41,995 nucleotides of DNA from Gnetum montanum (GCA_015680685.1 MNCI01009226.1:166287-208281); one strand, 5' to 3'; counted from the first letter of the stretch, positions 9,742 through 22,029 are shown. The notes: generated from the sequence alone by a model not told the origin. Translations and numbers: made by a program.

Positions 9742-12604
9742 ATGGCACCTAGACTAAGGGATAAATGTGGAAAGGAGGTGAGATTATTTTAACTAAGGAA
9801 CAAGTAGCCTAGAATTGGAAGGGGCCAATAGCTAAAAGAGCCCTAAGAACAAGTAGCTAAAACACATGCAATGGGACCTCTTCGAGAGGAGCTCAATGTG
9901 GAATCTATTCAATCGATTTTCAAACCTAAAATAGAGCATTCCCACTAGGATGAGGCACTCGAACCAAGGCCAAACCTTGAGGTCACCTTGACGAATGCTT
10001 GCCTTAGGCAAATCAAGACTAAGAAGATTCAACATTTGATTTTCCAAGAGTTGAACTTTGGTGCCTTCTTGAACTTTGCCCTAGAAGAAGTCAAAACTTA
10101 ATTGCAGACTTCTCCCATGTGGCCTACCCTTACATACAGTTGGGAATGGTACATGGGGCAAACCTATATCTTCTAGAACAACATGAGGCTTGATGCCATA
10201 CTGAAAATCAAGGAAATTAGTATGTTCTACTCAGTCAAGGCTATCTCTTAGGTTCTCAAGTTGCCAGACACTAGAACAACCTTGGTAGGAATCTTAGCAC
10301 AAGTGGGACTAGAGGTGAAGAAGGAGTGGGTGCAGTGGTGATATGGAGTTGACCACAAAGAATACAATGCACTCACAATGGTAGAATGAGCATACTTTGA
10401 TATTTTGGCCTACCACCTTAATCTGACAACGAGGCCAAGTAAGGTGAAAACCTTCTCTGCTCGTGCATGTGTCACTTTGAGTGAGAAATTTCCTACTAAT
10501 CTCACAGAGTTAATCTATCTTAAGATAAAAAAGTGCTTCAAGGAAAATGAGCATGAGAGAAAGGCACTCCCCTTTCCATGTTTGATTCAAAAATTATGCA
10601 AAAGGGGAGGAATAGTCTGCTATTCCAGTGACATCCTTCGACATGCTCCTATTGCCTCTTGGGAAGAAATAATGAAAGACAAAGTACCTATCAAGATGCA
10701 AGAAGAGGAGTAACCACCATCACCATCCACTCATGAAACAATGCCAAATGCTCATTCTACCATGAAGTGCATCCAAAAACTTCATGAGCAACTCCTACAG
10801 TAGTAGTAGGTTGGACTGAGTGGGGATCTATCCATCTACTAACCAGCCCTAAGTTACTTGAATGAGGTCACTCATACCATTAGTTTTTTTAAGCACATGG
10901 TGCTAACATTTTTTGTCCAACAAATGTAGGCACTTGTGCACTTGAATCCTACTACTTGAGAGGTAATGGTGTTCATTCTCGAACAACAAAAATTTCTAGA
11001 GATCTCTGGAAATGCCACTACCTTCTAAGTGTGCCTAGAGGAAGTCGATGGAGAAACTATCTTGGTGATGCTACACTAAGGGTAGGAAATAGTGGCTAAG
11101 GTGGTGGCTGATCAAGTGAGAGAAGAACTTAATATTCTTATGGAACCTATGCCAGATATTACTACACTCAAAGATGTGTAGACATCTGTAGGAGCAGTAA
11201 GTGGGAGATTCAACATAGCCTAGCATGAAGAATTGCTAGAACAATTAGTGGAAACTAGGGAATTAATTTCGAAGGTTTTTAACCTTTCGAATGACATCAC
11301 TATAGTCCAATTAGTACTCTTGAAGGCTAAGGGCAAGTACATCATTGCCAATGCCCAACTGGAGGCATCCACAAGTAAAAATAAGCACTTGGTTGTTGAA
11401 GTTGTAGAATTATGAGCTCGTCTTGCTAATTCCACAGTTCTCAACCAAACCGTAACCAAAGATGAATTTTTTCTGCAACTTTAGAAAAATATTCAAGTGA
11501 CCAATAATGTTAAGGAGATTGCAGTCTTTGATGAGTCCATAGTAGCAAAAATGGCTTATAACAGTAAGAAGGACTTATTAGAGATTCGCAATGAGAATGC
11601 AATTGTGACCAAGGATAACTATGGCCTACATAGTGTTGAGCTCCAAAAAGAACAAATGATTAAATATATGAGACAAAAATAGGAGTAGCTTGCCAAGGTT
11701 ATCATGAACCTGAGGAGGTTGGTAGCAGAAAATTACAATCTCTCAATGGAGAAGGTTCATGCCTCTTCATCAAAAATCTCTAGTTGAAATCATCGCCTGG
11801 AAGAATTAGGTTCTCAAATTTGAAAGGGTCAAGAATCATTACAGAGACTAGGTCAACCTTTAAAAAGAGATCAATGAAAAAGATATTAAATTGGCAAAAG
11901 CAAAAGTTAATGAGATCCTCTAGTAGCTCCAACAAGGAGGTTACATGTGGCAACCCATCTTTGGTGGACTGAACATGTACAAGAAGGCAAAAATCCACCT
12001 CAAGGAGCTGCAAGTCAAAGTGATGATGGAATACATGGAGCTTGCCAACCTCTGTTATGCAAACTTGGCAATGGTAACTACCAAGAGGCCAAGGTCAAAT
12101 ATGGAGAAGTAGGTGGCTAGCTCTTACATGTTATATGAGGTTGAGTTCAAGCATCATAAGGAGATGAAGCAAAAGCTAAAAATTGTCAATGTTGAACTTC
12201 ATGTTCTTAGAGAGCTCTTCACCAATCAATAGTCTACAATTGAGAACTTGGCCTATAGATTGAATGACTACTAGGAGTTGCAAAACATTATCAGGGTGTT
12301 CAATGTCAAATGCAAATAATTCGTAGCTTGGTTTATCAACATGAAGAAGTTGTTCCCTACAATGCACTATTTGTGGGATGTTCTCATACCAATCCACATT
12401 GGTGATGCTACATGGACTATGTACAATCACTAGAGTAAGGAGGAGAAGATGAAAGTGTTGCTGGATGCTTTTTGTCTTCCACTAACAGTTGTAGCTATAG
12501 CTGGATCACCACAACCATAGCCTCAACCAGCATAGCCACCTGCACTAGACGCAGGAGAATGTCCTCTAACAACTTAGGAACCTTTAGTTCCTGGTATCGT
12601 TTGA
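9742..12604 (+). pseudogene. ORF3 copy 1, extra ~950-codon retroelement frame, broken
   Basis: The start (ATGGCACC) and the end (EPL..P..IV then TGA) are both set by comparison with the copy at 23377-26228; lengths are 2863 and 2852 bases. The N-terminal part is basic. The middle (about 10140-10710, open at 10405-10713) has an LPFPCLIQKLCKRGGI motif resembling the 'putative plant transposon protein' domain (Transposase_32 type); that assignment is from memory. The C-terminal part (about 11220-12440) is rich in Leu, Lys and Glu, with the look of a long coiled coil. No signal peptide or membrane segment is seen, so it does not look like a typical envelope protein. Many stops, mostly TAG at likely Gln codons. 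Function unknown. Confidence 0.7.
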
Positions 12605-12844
12605 TTTTCTCCTTATCTTTAAAGTTTCCATAGGGATTTTGCTATTAGTTTTTGTAACAATGTTTAGTTTTATTATCATAAACACTAATCTTTCAAAAAG
12701 TTGTAAATATGTACACTTCAACACTTAGCGTCAGTTTGAGTCAATGTGTGTATCAGTTAGTTAGTCAATAATCCTATACCTTTCCAAAAAATTTTAAAAA
12801 TCTTGTTCCTCCTTTTGTTCACTCAAGGATAAGTTTTCATTCAG
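12605..12844 (+). other. 3' untranslated part of first element
   Basis: AT-rich sequence after ORF3 with no gene. It shares words with 26229-26455 (TTATTATCATAAACA/TTATTGTCATGAACA, CTCCTTTTGTTCACTC, GAGTTTTCA-like) and, inverted, with 40791-41000. It leads into the polypurine tract. Confidence 0.6.
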
Positions 12845-12855
12845 TTGAGGGGGTA
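12845..12855 (+). other. Polypurine tract of first element
   Basis: TTGAGGGGGTA lies directly before the 3' LTR. The homologous tracts are TCATGGGGGTA at 26456-26466 and, on the minus strand, 40790-40780. It primes plus-strand DNA synthesis. Confidence 0.75.
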
Positions 12856-13630
12856 ATCCCATCAACGCAATCCTATTGACATGAACTCGTCGACACATAC
12901 CCATCAACACATATGTGTCAACACAGTGTTTCATTTTTCCTATATAAATTCATTTCAGTTTGTTCATTTCAGAGTTAGAATATTTTCTAAGTCCCTATAG
13001 TAGAAGTTGAGAAATGTACAAATCTTAATTCGAGCACTAATGTACATGAACACCACAATGTTAATAGTAATAAAGATGAGATTTCATAATAAACCTTGCA
13101 TCACTTGGACTTAGCACAATATTTACTTAATGCATTTACTATTGATGTAATTTATGTTCATATGTTTAATTAATTAATTAATTAATAACAGATAATTAAC
13201 GCACATAAGTACAACCATCTCGAGCATACGTTAACGCTTAGTAATCCTAGTAGCACTCATGCTTAGTAACCTGGTACCATTGCAACGTGTTTAAGATGTG
13301 TATGACAGATGGGAATAGATGCTTATGTTAGGATTAGTTTAAGGAATTAATTAATTATTAGATTAAATAAACATTTGATTACTTTATTTTCTACACTTAG
13401 GCAAATTAAATGAAAAATATAAAAAATGATACAAATCATATGTCTTAGTTATACTTAACCATACCATCGTAACTCACAAGGGGAACTAAGAAGATAATGG
13501 TTTTGTCCTTGAGATTCAATACCTAGCTAATGTGTACTTAGAAAGCTAAAGTTTACAGACTTCAATTGAATCACTTAGTAAATGCTAGTGATTGGTATAG
13601 TTTGGTGTAGGGACTACTCACTATTCATCA
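12856..13630 (+). repeat. 3' LTR (B)
   Basis: 775 bases. The right end ATTCATCA is intact. The left end has lost the TGATGA seen in other copies and reads ATCCCATCAA. U3 has repeated ATCAACAC-type words, then a TATA box at 12941, then the R/U5-like part that matches LTR A and, more loosely, LTRs C, D and E (for example AATTCGAGCA...ATGTAC and TAATCCTAGTAGC). Gag of a second element follows directly without a primer site. Confidence 0.8.
12941..12948 (+). promoter_or_regulatory. TATA box of LTR B
   Basis: TATATAAA, at the same place in the LTR as 26538-26545 in LTR E. Probable RNA polymerase II promoter of the element. Confidence 0.55.
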
Positions 13631-13659
13631 ATGAAAGACATTGAAGTGAGCATAGATGA

Positions 13660-15870
13660 GATCATCACTATCAGAAAAATAGAAATAGAGATTATTACCA
13701 TGGCAATTTTGATGAAGATGAACCCTTATTGGCTACTAGGAGCATGATACAAATTAGGGAGGTAGTTCAAATACCTCATAAGAATCAAAGGAAAAGCCAC
13801 ATCAAAAGGCTTGATATGAATACCATTCCTAAATTTAAGGGAGACTATAATTCTGATCCCCTACATCATTTACAAGCCTTCCATGATGCTTGCACCTTGT
13901 AAAATATTGAAAGTAAGTGGCAAAAGCTTAAGCTCTTTTCTAGGATATTGATAGAAGAAGTTGAAAGTTGGTGTAAATTATTGGAATTAGATTTGATCCA
14001 CCAATGGTTCATAATGCTTAAGCTTTTCAAAAAAAAAATACCAAACCTATGAAATAATGTCCAATCTAAGAAAACAAATCCAAGGGTGGAAGCAAGAAAA
14101 CCATGAATCCTTTGATGTAGCCTTGGACAAATACTATTTTCTACTACATAGATATCTAGGCCATGATTTTTCTCAAAAAGAGAAAGTTCTCTACATCATA
14201 GATGGGATTTGTAATAAAATGAGGGAGACCCTTGGGATCTATGCCCAAGGACAATTATTTGAGCTAAGAGCCCATCAAAATACAAAGGCTAGTTAAACAA
14301 GTGACAAAAAAGGGAGAGCAATGTAAAAGGGAGATTGTAGATAAATATAATTGGGATCCAAATCTTCAAGAAAAAGAGGTTCATATTTAGGATTATGAAA
14401 AAGAGAGAGCTCCTTATGAGTCGATTTCACACAAAACCTTGTTAATACAAAAGTATATCATTGAGATTGAAGCAAGGGTAGATAAGATATGGAAGTTCAT
14501 AAATGAAAAAGTTACGACCAACTTGAAAATCATAGAGGAGAAAGTAAAGCAAATAGGATTAAGTGATCAAAATAAGAAGAGGGAAAAAAAAAGAAATAGG
14601 TAACGACACTTATTGACGAAAAGGAAAAATAGTTGTAGTAGAAGAGGTTACAAACTCAAATACAAAAGAAGATGATGGATGTGACATATGCTAATATGAA
14701 CATCCAAAGGGCTATTGAGCAGTTATGTTACATCTACAAGAGTTTGGGGCTTTTGCATTGAATCCTAAGTTTGTCAAAAAGTAAATTCCTAGGAGATTTC
14801 CTTACCCAAAAAGTAATTATAGACAGTCCTATAACCAATAGTACTATCCTAGTGGGACTTGTTATCAACCTCAAGACTACTATAAACCATAGTGGCAAAA
14901 TCCATAGTTGTGGGGGATGCCATCAACAAACTAGCAATACCCTTATTGCTAGCCAAACCCTTATGGATACTATATTTAATAACATGTTTCTCCAAATGGT
15001 TCTACTTCCTTTACCTCAAATCACTACTACTACTCTCCTAAGTATCATCAACCCACAACATCTCCTATGAGATTGCCATCCCATGCCTCTCATCATATGT
15101 CACATTCTTAACACTATCATACTTCCCTCCATCATATGTTACCACAAATAATGTATGAAGGATTGACATCACAACCTCAACAAAAGAATGCCACTTGTGC
15201 TATGAACATACAAGTGAATGATAATGTTAGTAGATCTCAACAAAAGTCTCAAAAATGTCCTTTCCTTAGGACAGTTTCCACATAGGTGAATAAAGCCAAT
15301 AGACCTACTAGCTCATCAAAACTAGCACAAGGATACTCTAATGCACCCTCCTTCCTCACAAAACCAATGTCTCCTAATCATATGCAAAAGCCAACAACAA
15401 TCACCATGCCAACATAAAACATAAAAGATGAACCTACCAATGTAGAGAGAGAGGAAATTCCATGCATTACTAATAATGATAAAGGATGCAGTTGTGAGTT
15501 GAAAGTTCAAAGTATTAACACAATCCCTATACCAACCCACAACAAAGTTAAGGAACAAGTGTGTCTACAAAACAAAGTCTACCCAATAGCCACTAAACCA
15601 AAAGATACCTATGGCTCAAAAACCAGAATACAAAACCATTCAAAAGATGCATGGAAACATCCAACCCACTTATTAGTTCTTGTCCTAAGAAAGTGAACCA
15701 AGCAAAGAACTTAGAGAAGAACATCATACACTTTGACTATAAACCAAAAGAAGATGTTAAACAAGGAGACACAATAACTAAAATAGAAAATAAACAAGGA
15801 AACACGTCTGGACCCCTTAAAAATAAAACACCTTTTAGTTCAACTAAAGATATGTTTCTAAATAATTGAA
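13660..15870 (+). pseudogene. gag of a second, pol-less element, broken
   Basis: Homologous to 2556-4030. The segments in order are DEPLLATRSM near 13719, WQKLKLFSRI near 13919, an open stretch at 14057-14296 holding SNLRKQIQGWKQE and TLGIYAQGQLFELRAH, an FPYPKSNYRQ word near 14800, a Tyr/Pro/Gln-rich tail, and a Lys/Asn-rich tail to about 15870. It begins only ~30 bases after LTR B, with no leader or primer site between. The linker module follows instead of protease and RT, so pol is missing. Stops include TAG/TAA at Gln positions. The minus-strand frames at 15322-15558 and 15737-15991 are shadows. Confidence 0.75.
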
Positions 15871-15874
15871 ATGT

Positions 15875-16802
15875 GATTATCATTAATTTTAAATATGCTA
15901 TTAAGTGAAAAATTAAATCATTAAAGATGATGAATAGAAAAATTATGGTGTATAACCAAGGGAATGTGTGGTCCATTTTTTGAATGCTCACCTATGAGTT
16001 TAGTCATGGGTGAGATGCCTCACATGCCTCATCTTGAATCAAAAACTAATAAGTACATTTGCACTTTTTTATTTTATAATTTTTTATCCTTTTCCTATTT
16101 CTTCAAAAAATTTTCAATTCTTAATATGTTTTTCATTTCTTGTTGTTTTTATTTTATTTATAATTTTCTCTTTTCTTGAGTCATTTTCTTTATGTTTTAT
16201 GAATGTCTACTATGTTTCTATTAATATTGCTAGTCATGATGCAAAAGTTGACACCATGTGCTGAGGTTTTTATCTAATGCTATTAAGATGGTTGGGTAAA
16301 TAATTATGTTAAGTAGTGAGACCACATCATCTATCCCTCCAGTTCTCTAAATAAAAGGTCTTTATAATGAAAACAATATGGTTCTTCTTACATGAAACTA
16401 AAATTAACTAATGATTATTGTACCTTGAAGAAAGGGTGAAAAGACCAAGTGGGAATCAGAAAGGATGTAACCTCAAGGGATTTGTTGGGTTCTCTTCTTG
16501 ACTTCCTTATTGAGGCCTATGACTCCTCATTGAACATATCATCACTCCTATTGTCATTCAATAAACAAGAAGCATGTCTTTGCATGGTGTGGTTCCCAAA
16601 AAAATAAATAAATAAAGAAAAAAATGGAAATTCAAAGCACACCCCTTAGACATAATAATGAACTCCAAGCACTAGTTATGGGGCTGGAAAGACATGTTAC
16701 CCATGCTTGAAGGCATTCCTCTAACTAAGGCCCTTCCTCCCTTTCTTCTTTCATTTTCTTCTATTTTTGGAGTGATGTTCATTCTTTGTGGTTGTTCTGG
16801 TA
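15875..16802 (+). other. Linker module, copy 2
   Basis: This matches the post-integrase linker of the first element, but here it follows gag directly. It holds a T-rich stretch (16055-16200; the frames at 15964-16179 and 16010-16264 there are low-complexity and unlikely to be genes), then GTAGTGAGACCACATCATC near 16312, then the conserved core at 16627-16713. It is cut by LTR C at 16803. Confidence 0.65.
16627..16713 (+). repeat. Conserved linker core, copy 2
   Basis: Same core as 8421-8506 and 22030-22115, including GACATGTTACCCATGCTTGA unchanged from copy 1. Confidence 0.7.
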
Positions 16803-16828
16803 TGATGAATCATGGTTTGTTAGGTGAT

Positions 16829-16937
16829 GATATTGGACCTTTGATATTGGACCCCTGATATCGGACCCTTGATATCAGACCGTCGATATCGGGTACATGA
16901 TATCGCAGCCTGGATAACGATATCGGATACATGATAT
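16829..16937 (+). repeat. GATATC-centred short repeats in U3 of LTR C
   Basis: Units of the form GATAT(C/T)-GGACC-n-TGATATCGGAC recur about eight times just upstream of the TATA box. GATATC is its own reverse complement, so the array can also pair with itself. Possible promoter-binding sites; the function is inferred. Confidence 0.6.
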
Positions 16938-16956
16938 TGTGGTTCCTGTGTAAGCC

Positions 16957-16964
16957 TATAAATA
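16957..16964 (+). promoter_or_regulatory. TATA box of LTR C
   Basis: TATAAATA in the context GCCTATAAATACC, 20 bases after the GATATC array. Confidence 0.6.
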
Positions 16965-17706
16965 CCACATTTAGGCACACAGGAAGTGTTAGAGTCAGTA
17001 GGTGTAAGTGTAAAGTCTTTTTATTCATTTTTAGTTCATCTTAACTCTTTCCCCAATGCATGCCCACAGTGTGATGATTGTAATTATACGAAACCTTTAT
17101 TCGAGTGTGATGTACTTGGACACGCACATGACCAACAATACAGATCAAGATTACTTCATCATTGCAGCATTCACTTAGTTTTAATTGCTTAATGTTATTG
17201 TTATTTATTGTTTTCCTAATTAAATTTTCTTACCCTTCATTTACTATCCTTGTTATTAAACATAGAATGAGTACGACTTAATCACGAGCATTTAAGTGTG
17301 ACTACTTGGTAACCCAGTAGTGTATCTAGGAGCACTCAAGTAATTCATGCTTGGTAATCCCAGAAGTAGTGCATGAGGTCCAAGATGTGTGCAGATGATT
17401 AAGGATGGATGCTCATCGTACTTAGGCTAGCTTAGATTCTCTTCTCTCATTTCCTCTTAGCTTAAAACAAAGTTATTTTCCATTGCCTCTAGAAGTAGCA
17501 CTAGTTTAGAACCACATCATACACCTCACTCTAGACTAAACCATACATGAGAAAGCAAATACTTGTCCATGTGGGAAGACAGCGAACTGCTATCAACGTG
17601 TAACTATCTAGATACCACAACTAGCTCATTTGTAGAGTTCGACCGGATCGTGCATGAACACTCGTATTCGTATGGTTGAGTGTAGGGGTACCTCGCCACT
17701 TATCAT

Positions 17707-17724
17707 TGGCGCTGTTGCCAGGGA
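17707..17724 (+). other. Primer-binding site after LTR C
   Basis: TGGCGCTGTTGCCAGGGA, two bases after the LTR end. It differs from the tRNA-Asp-type Athila/Tat site TGGCGCCGTTGCCGGGGA at only two positions, both C/G to T/A. Confidence 0.8.
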
Positions 17725-18849
17725 TGGTGCTAGTTATTTAGATTAGATTTGGAAATGAAGTACTCAGAGGGTATAAAATGATGTGGTGGTGTGCAACAAG
17801 TACAAATTACAAAAGTCACACAAGTGGCTCCTTCCCAAAGCAAGTTCCAATCTATAATGCCCTTGTGTAACCACATCTTAAAATGACCATAGGCACTAGA
17901 AGGGTTAAATGTAATCTACACTGATGCAACAAAACACACACATGTTGATACTACTGTAATGAGGTAGGAATTCTATGCTACACAAGACACAAGTCAAAAA
18001 TACACAAACAACGAGATGAGGCAAATTGTAGAAGGGGTTGTAGAGATTAGGACATGAGGTTGATATGATGAATCCTGAGTGTAGGGCATGATTAATGTGT
18101 CATTAGCCTAGCACTCCAAAATCAAGACCAAGTCCATTCCTATGATCAGTGACATCGCATTGTTTTATCCAATGATGGACAACCATAAGAGCACCATGAC
18201 AATAAGGTGTACGATCACTTGGTGTTTTGTCCAAGGGAGTGATTTGGAATCTGCAGCACACATGGTATTTTTTTAGCTGCTTTGGCACTTTGTTTTCCCC
18301 AATAGTGAACCAAAGAAGCTGTCAACCTTCAGGCATGGGTGCATGTCTTTCCAGTGGCCCCAGAATAGCATTGATTTTCTTTGTTGAGTGCCTTCATTAC
18401 TCTTACTCCCATTTTTCATTAGATCTATAAGGATCTTAGTACAACTAGGCTGCCTGATAGCACCTATAGATGTTACCAAAAAGAATCCACAAGTCCCCTT
18501 GATGTCACACCTTGGCCATTCCTTCTTAGTCCATCATTCTTCACTTTGGGCATAATGAGCACAAAATTGCTTTAATTTTTAATGATGTCAAGAATATCAT
18601 CATTCCTAGAGTAGAACCTCCTATTAATAGAATGTGTAGGTGGATGTTGTGGGCTCACTATTCAAATAATTTGTCCCCTGAGACTTGATAGCATAGAACA
18701 ACACCTCAACCAACAAGTCACATGAGTCTTTTATTTGCCGATGAGATTACCCTCAAAAAGATAAAACAACAAAGAAAAAGATAAAACAACAAATTAAAAG
18801 ATGAAAAACTAGAAAACAAAAAATTTGTAAAATTAAAGAAAAGGAAAAA
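17725..18849. other. Unassigned internal sequence after LTR C
   Basis: About 1.1 kb starting at the leader of the LTR C element. No domain is recognised in either strand. Overlapping short frames at 18103-18479 exist on both strands without a family match. An A-rich stretch lies at 18755-18860. The stretch is probably decayed retroelement sequence, since both flanks are. Confidence 0.4.
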
Positions 18850-20940
18850 TATTTATTAATTCTGCTTATTAGAATGGAGGATATCCCCCATGACTAAACC
18901 CTTGAATATGGCTAGAATTAATAAATGGAAAATTTGGATCCAAGCATTTTGGAAACATTGAAGTCTGATCATATCCAAACCATTGGGTTTCCTTTGATGT
19001 GGTGGTTGGAATGTACCCAAATTTGGGTTCACACACTTGATTGTAGTATGCATAGTGGGGCAAATTATAAGATGTGGTCATGTGATAAGAAGCTGACCCA
19101 CTATGGCACCTGTGACCATAAGATGGTATGCAAGGATCAATATGTCTCCCTATGTGGTTATATTCATTGGACCACATAGTTGTTGGAGTGTTGATTGGTG
19201 GCCTCGAGATGGTAATAGGAGGCATTGTGTTCGAGGAGATAGATGCATCACAACGTTGAACTTGTGCTTGGTTGGAGGATGCAGTGGTTTCGGAACCATG
19301 TTCTCTCTTTCTTTGGTCATGCCTAAAGAAAAGGATGCTTTTGACATTGTGGAGGACCTCCACTGCTGTTGACCGTAGCAGCACAAGTAATGTTCGTGGG
19401 TTGGTGCTATGGTGCAAAACATGCTAGTATTATTGGTGGTGATGTAGAAGGAGGTGAAGGATGAGAATATTGAGGGTGAGAAAAGTGCAAGGAACATGAG
19501 GTGGTGATCTTGTGGGAGAGGACATGGGTTGATAATACCTAGGAGAATGAGAACAATGTGATGAGATAGAGGATGTTGATCCGGTTGGGGAAACAGGATG
19601 CTGAACCTGATAAGCGCTTAAGTTTAGATGATATGAAGGGTGTGACTAATTTGGGGGTGGCCTCCCCCACAACTGGGATTTTTGCCACTGTGATTGATCA
19701 CAGTATTTTTGTATGAACTCTAGATGTAACATTCTTCCTAAGTGCTCATGTAAATGTGATAGGATTGGGCATTGACCTTTGGGGTGATCGTACAGGAAAA
19801 TGTTACATTGATACGTATGATTAGTAGTTGAGTTCTTATTCTCTTCAACCCTTCTTTTCGATTATCTAAGGGTGTTCTGTCTTGCTTCTTAGTTCATCAT
19901 GGTTTTACCTCTAATAGTGTTGGCATATTCTCCACATTTTTCATGTATCCATTCTGTCATCTTATTGATCTTTGCCTCAATTTCATCGAGTGATTGTAAT
20001 ATTGGCAAAGATGATTCCACCTCCTTGAGGTGGTTGATTTCTCCTCTTCATGGTTATGGACCTTTGCTAATTCGAGATTTTGATCCCATTGAGAGCTTTC
20101 AACATTCTCCCATTTAGCCATTTCTCCTTCTTCTTTTGCTACCTACTTAATAAGCTCTTGGAATTGGTGTGTTCATAGCTCCTATATTTGACCTTGGGCA
20201 TACATCCCTAGGGTCTCCCTTGTTTCATTACAGAGCCCATCTATGATGTGATACATTAGCCTTTCCTCAGAGAACCCATGGCCTGGGTAATTATTTAACA
20301 ACAAATAGTATCTTTCTAAGGCCATGTCCAAGAATTCATGTTGCTCTTGTTTCCACTCTTGGATTTGTCTCCTCAAGGCTGACACTCTTACATAAGTTTG
20401 ATATCTTTCATTGAAGAGTTCTACCATTTTCAGCCAACGTTGAATTGATTTTGGTCTTAGGGACCTATACCATACTTTTGCTGGGCCAACGAGTGTTAGA
20501 GGAAAGAGCTTAAGTTTTTTCCATCCATTATTAATATTGTTCCATACATAGGCATCATGGAAGGCTTGTAAATGATGTTGCAGATCTAAATCATAGCCTC
20601 CTAAAAACTTGGAAAAGTTGTTTAAGTTAAGCCTGGGTAAATGACTTTCCTTGTGATTCCTACGGGATATTCAAACAACCTCTTGTATATGCATTAGGCT
20701 CTTAGTGGCTAGTAGGGGTTCATCGTCACTAGGTAGGTTATGAATTTGTGAGTTGGGATGATGTTGTCTTTGTTTATGTACATAGGGGACCCCTACATTA
20801 CATTGAGTACTCCAAACTTCGTCTTCATCATTGTATAATTTGTTGGTTCTCCAATGAATTGCCTTACTGGTTGTGCATTATCATGGTCTTGTGAGAGACA
20901 CATTGTTGTGAATTTGTGTGTGACTTAATCAAAATGGAAT
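18850..20940 (-). pseudogene. gag in inverted orientation, broken
   Basis: Read on the minus strand, 20940 down to 18850 gives the same order as the two + strand gag copies: a DDEPLLATKSL-like entry near 20720, an open stretch at 20427-20182 with VSALRRQIQEWKQEQHE and TLGMYAQGQ, a QLWGRPPP word near 19670, and a long Tyr/Pro/His-rich tail. The 182-codon frame at 19417-18869 is that tail, the longest open stretch in the window. No LTR or primer site accompanies it in this orientation. It lies between + strand LTRs C and D, so an inversion or nested insertion is needed to explain it. Confidence 0.75.
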
Positions 20941-20969
20941 AAGACATTGTTGCAAACCCTTACATCCCA

Positions 20970-21598
20970 ATCTCTGCAAACCCTTCGAGTGGCATTGTAC
21001 CTAGACATATTCCATAAATGGTAATAAGATCAAGATTGATTCCTATCCATTACAGCACTTTAACTTAGAATAGATTTATTTTCAATGTAATTTACTTTTG
21101 ATATTCTTAGTTAATATTTACATTTTCATGCATATTAATCAATTGGTGGAATGAGCATGACCAATTTCGAGTGAAAACTTGTATTCACTTGATAATCCCA
21201 ACAATGTTATTACTTAGTTTGCTCAGTAGCATAACACTTGGTAATCCTAGTAGTGGATATGTGAGTTCAAGATATCTATGGCAAGCTAGGAAAAGATACT
21301 CATTGCCTTTAGGCTAGCTTAGAATTTATCTTCTTATTATTAATTAGATTAAATAATTAATTTCTATATTATTATTCAATTAGTTTAAGGGTCACACAAC
21401 ATTAAGAATCATATGCCTCATTCTTAACTAAGTCATACGTAACCAAACTACCACTAGTCCATGTGAGAAGACAGTGACTTTTGATCAATGCTTAAAAATC
21501 TAGATACCACATTAGTCCCATCCATGAAATTTAACTAGATTGCATGTGAACACTTGTGATTCGTATGGTTGGACATAGGGGGTACTCATTGCTCATTA
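20970..21598 (+). repeat. Partial LTR (D), R/U5 part
   Basis: This matches LTR C from its TTCGAGTG...ATGTAC word onward (CAAGATT...ATTACAGCAC, TTGGTAATCCTAGTAGTGG, GGCTAGCTTAGAA, ATTCGTATGGTTGGACATAGG) and ends GCTCATTA. U3 and the TATA box are missing, and no primer site follows. It forms the left end of the deletion derivative that ends with LTR E. The start is approximate. Confidence 0.7.
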
Positions 21599-22029
21599 AC
21601 CACTAGAAGTTCATTTCATACTGTGTTTCATGTTTAGATTACTTGTTCAATGACTAGATTTCACATTAGGATTGTATCATCAATTAATGAAGCATTAATT
21701 TTCTAATGGTATTAAGTAGTGATTCCACATCATCCACCAATTCCACTAAATTCTATGGGTGTTTTTTTTTTATCTTGGAAGCATGAGGTCCTTTTATACT
21801 TGCAACTTTAAGAGAATTAATGACCTTAATACTTAATATACTTGGAATGGACCAAGTGGAATGGACAAGGGTGTGGCTTAAAGGGGATTTTTCACCTTCT
21901 ATACCCAACTTCCTTCTTGAGTTTTATGAGTATTCTCCTTTGTCTCTCACCACTCCTACTATCGACTAATAATAAGAAGGTCTTTGCATGATATGATTCC
22001 AATGAAAAAAACAAACAAACAACACATGG

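Larger units (their letters stand above)
1131..13630 (+). mobile_element. Athila/Tat-type Ty3 LTR retrotransposon, near complete, inactive
   Basis: The order is 5' LTR (truncated), primer-binding site, gag, protease, RT, RNase H, integrase, linker, ORF3, polypurine tract, 3' LTR. Domain order RT-RH-INT places it in Ty3/gypsy. The primer site, the FMDD form of the RT active site and an extra frame after integrase fit the Athila/Tat branch. The two LTRs (1131-1514 and the end of 12856-13630) align along their shared part with many substitutions and small indels, so the insertion is old. Every coding module has stops and frameshifts, so it cannot be autonomous. The left LTR lacks its U3 part, so no target-site duplication can be read. 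Confidence 0.85.
16803..17705 (+). repeat. LTR C, best-preserved LTR (5' LTR)
   Basis: 903 bases with matching inverted ends TGATGA and TTATCA. The primer-binding site begins two bases after it, so this is a 5' LTR in + orientation. U3 has about eight degenerate GATATC-centred repeats (16829-16937), then TATAAATA at 16957-16964. R/U5 holds the words shared with the other LTRs (TTATTCGAGTGTGATGTACTTGG, TTGGTAATCCCAG, ATTCGTATGGTTGAG). It is inserted in a linker module. No clear 3' partner with the same U3 is in the window. Confidence 0.8.

Noticed and set aside
15964-16264. Phe-rich frames resembling membrane segments
   Set aside because: T-rich part of the linker module; the frames are not kept in the other linker copies.
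18103-18479. Overlapping frames after LTR C considered as a retroelement protease
   Set aside because: No D-S/T-G motif or following I-GR-WL segment could be found in any frame.
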